This document shows, piece by piece, positions 5,803 through 6,053 of a stretch of 6,053 nt of DNA (within the stretch, counting starts at the first letter, position 1; the number at the start of each line of letters is the position of its first letter). The translations under genes were made by a program, and so were the position numbers. Source of the DNA: Burkholderiales bacterium (lineage in GTDB: Bacteria; Pseudomonadota; Gammaproteobacteria; Burkholderiales; Burkholderiaceae_C); the NCBI GenBank assembly GCA_947462175.1, contig CANHOE010000171.1:1-6053 (forward strand), given 5' to 3'. Under the pieces are notes generated by a model, which saw only the letters and a program-made list of their open reading frames with translations, searched no databases and was not told the DNA's origin.

Positions 5803-6053
5803 TGCGGCTCGACGTCGATCTTGCCGCGCTGGCGCCAGGCCGCCTGGCTGCATCAACGCGGCTGCAGATGCAAGCCAACGAAGGCAGCAGCGCGCAGTAC
5901 GCCGACACCTTGGTGGTACTGGCTGGCCAGCCGCGCAGCGCCGCAGGCGAGCTCAGCGCGCAGGCGCTGGTGGATCGTTACGCCCGCCTGGGCACGGCAT
6001 TGGCTGAAGGGCTGCATGGCAGCTATGCCATCGCCGTGGTGGACGCAGAGAAG
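5802..6053 (+). CDS. Asparagine-synthase-like amidotransferase, N-terminal 84 codons only (cut by window edge)
   Basis: An open frame starts with ATG at 5802-5804, sharing one base with the decarboxylase TGA (TGATG), and continues past the right edge. It begins MRLDVDLAALAPGRLA; the segment TLVVLAGQPRS (38-48) and the later LVDRYARLGTALAEGLHGSY (59-78) followed by AIAVVDAEK resemble the end of the glutaminase-like N-terminal domain of asparagine synthetase-type proteins, where 'Y..G...l..l.G.FA.a..D' is conserved. Such proteins are common in XrtA loci. The protein does not begin Met-Cys-Gly, so the N-terminal nucleophile Cys2 needed to hydrolyse glutamine is absent; ammonia or another amine could serve instead (inference). 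The start is fixed by the overlap with the decarboxylase stop and by the lack of an in-frame upstream option. The assignment rests on a short stretch. Confidence 0.65.
   Translation, partial: MRLDVDLAALAPGRLAASTRLQMQANEGSSAQYADTLVVLAGQPRSAAGELSAQALVDRYARLGTALAEGLHGSYAIAVVDAEK

Noticed and set aside
1..6053. CRISPR arrays, tRNA or rRNA genes, insertion sequences and attachment sites
   Set aside because: No regularly spaced direct repeats, no tRNA-like cloverleaf or rRNA motifs, and no transposase or integrase frames were seen on either strand.

Overview
The window is part of a biosynthetic locus associated with exosortase A (XrtA)/PEP-CTERM protein sorting. The base composition (about 55-70 % G+C), the absence of introns and the protein families point to a Gram-negative proteobacterium, most likely a betaproteobacterium of the Burkholderiales (Leptothrix/Rubrivivax/Comamonadaceae type). 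That placement rests on remembered family resemblance; no database search was run. The exosortase gene itself and any PEP-CTERM substrate are not in the window.

Layout: the left half (1-2775) is a minus-strand operon read from right to left. It holds a GNAT-like acetyltransferase (2092-2775), a small acyl carrier protein (1774-2025), 'hydrolase 2' (953-1777), 'hydrolase 1' (81-956) and the first 28 codons of a probable glycosyltransferase (1-84). The last three junctions are 4-base stop/start overlaps. A divergent intergenic region (2776-2965) carries a perfect 9-bp inverted repeat. The right half is a plus-strand operon: an AMP-forming acyl-CoA ligase (2966-4561), a PLP-dependent fold-type III decarboxylase (4558-5802) and the first 84 codons of a probable asparagine-synthase-like protein (from 5802). 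These genes also overlap by 4 bases and 1 base.

How the genes may work together (inference): the ligase would adenylate a carboxylic or amino acid, and the carrier protein could hold it as a thioester on phosphopantetheine. The decarboxylase would produce an amine or a shortened product. The amidotransferase-like protein, the GNAT protein and the glycosyltransferase would then tailor or attach the product, with the two alpha/beta-hydrolase-fold proteins releasing or transferring the acyl group. These families are known to travel with XrtA, but to my knowledge the product of the module is not established. The most interesting points are the non-canonical nucleophile elbows of the two hydrolases (Cys in one, Arg in the other), the missing catalytic Cys at the start of the asparagine-synthase-like protein, and the symmetric inverted repeat between the divergent operons.
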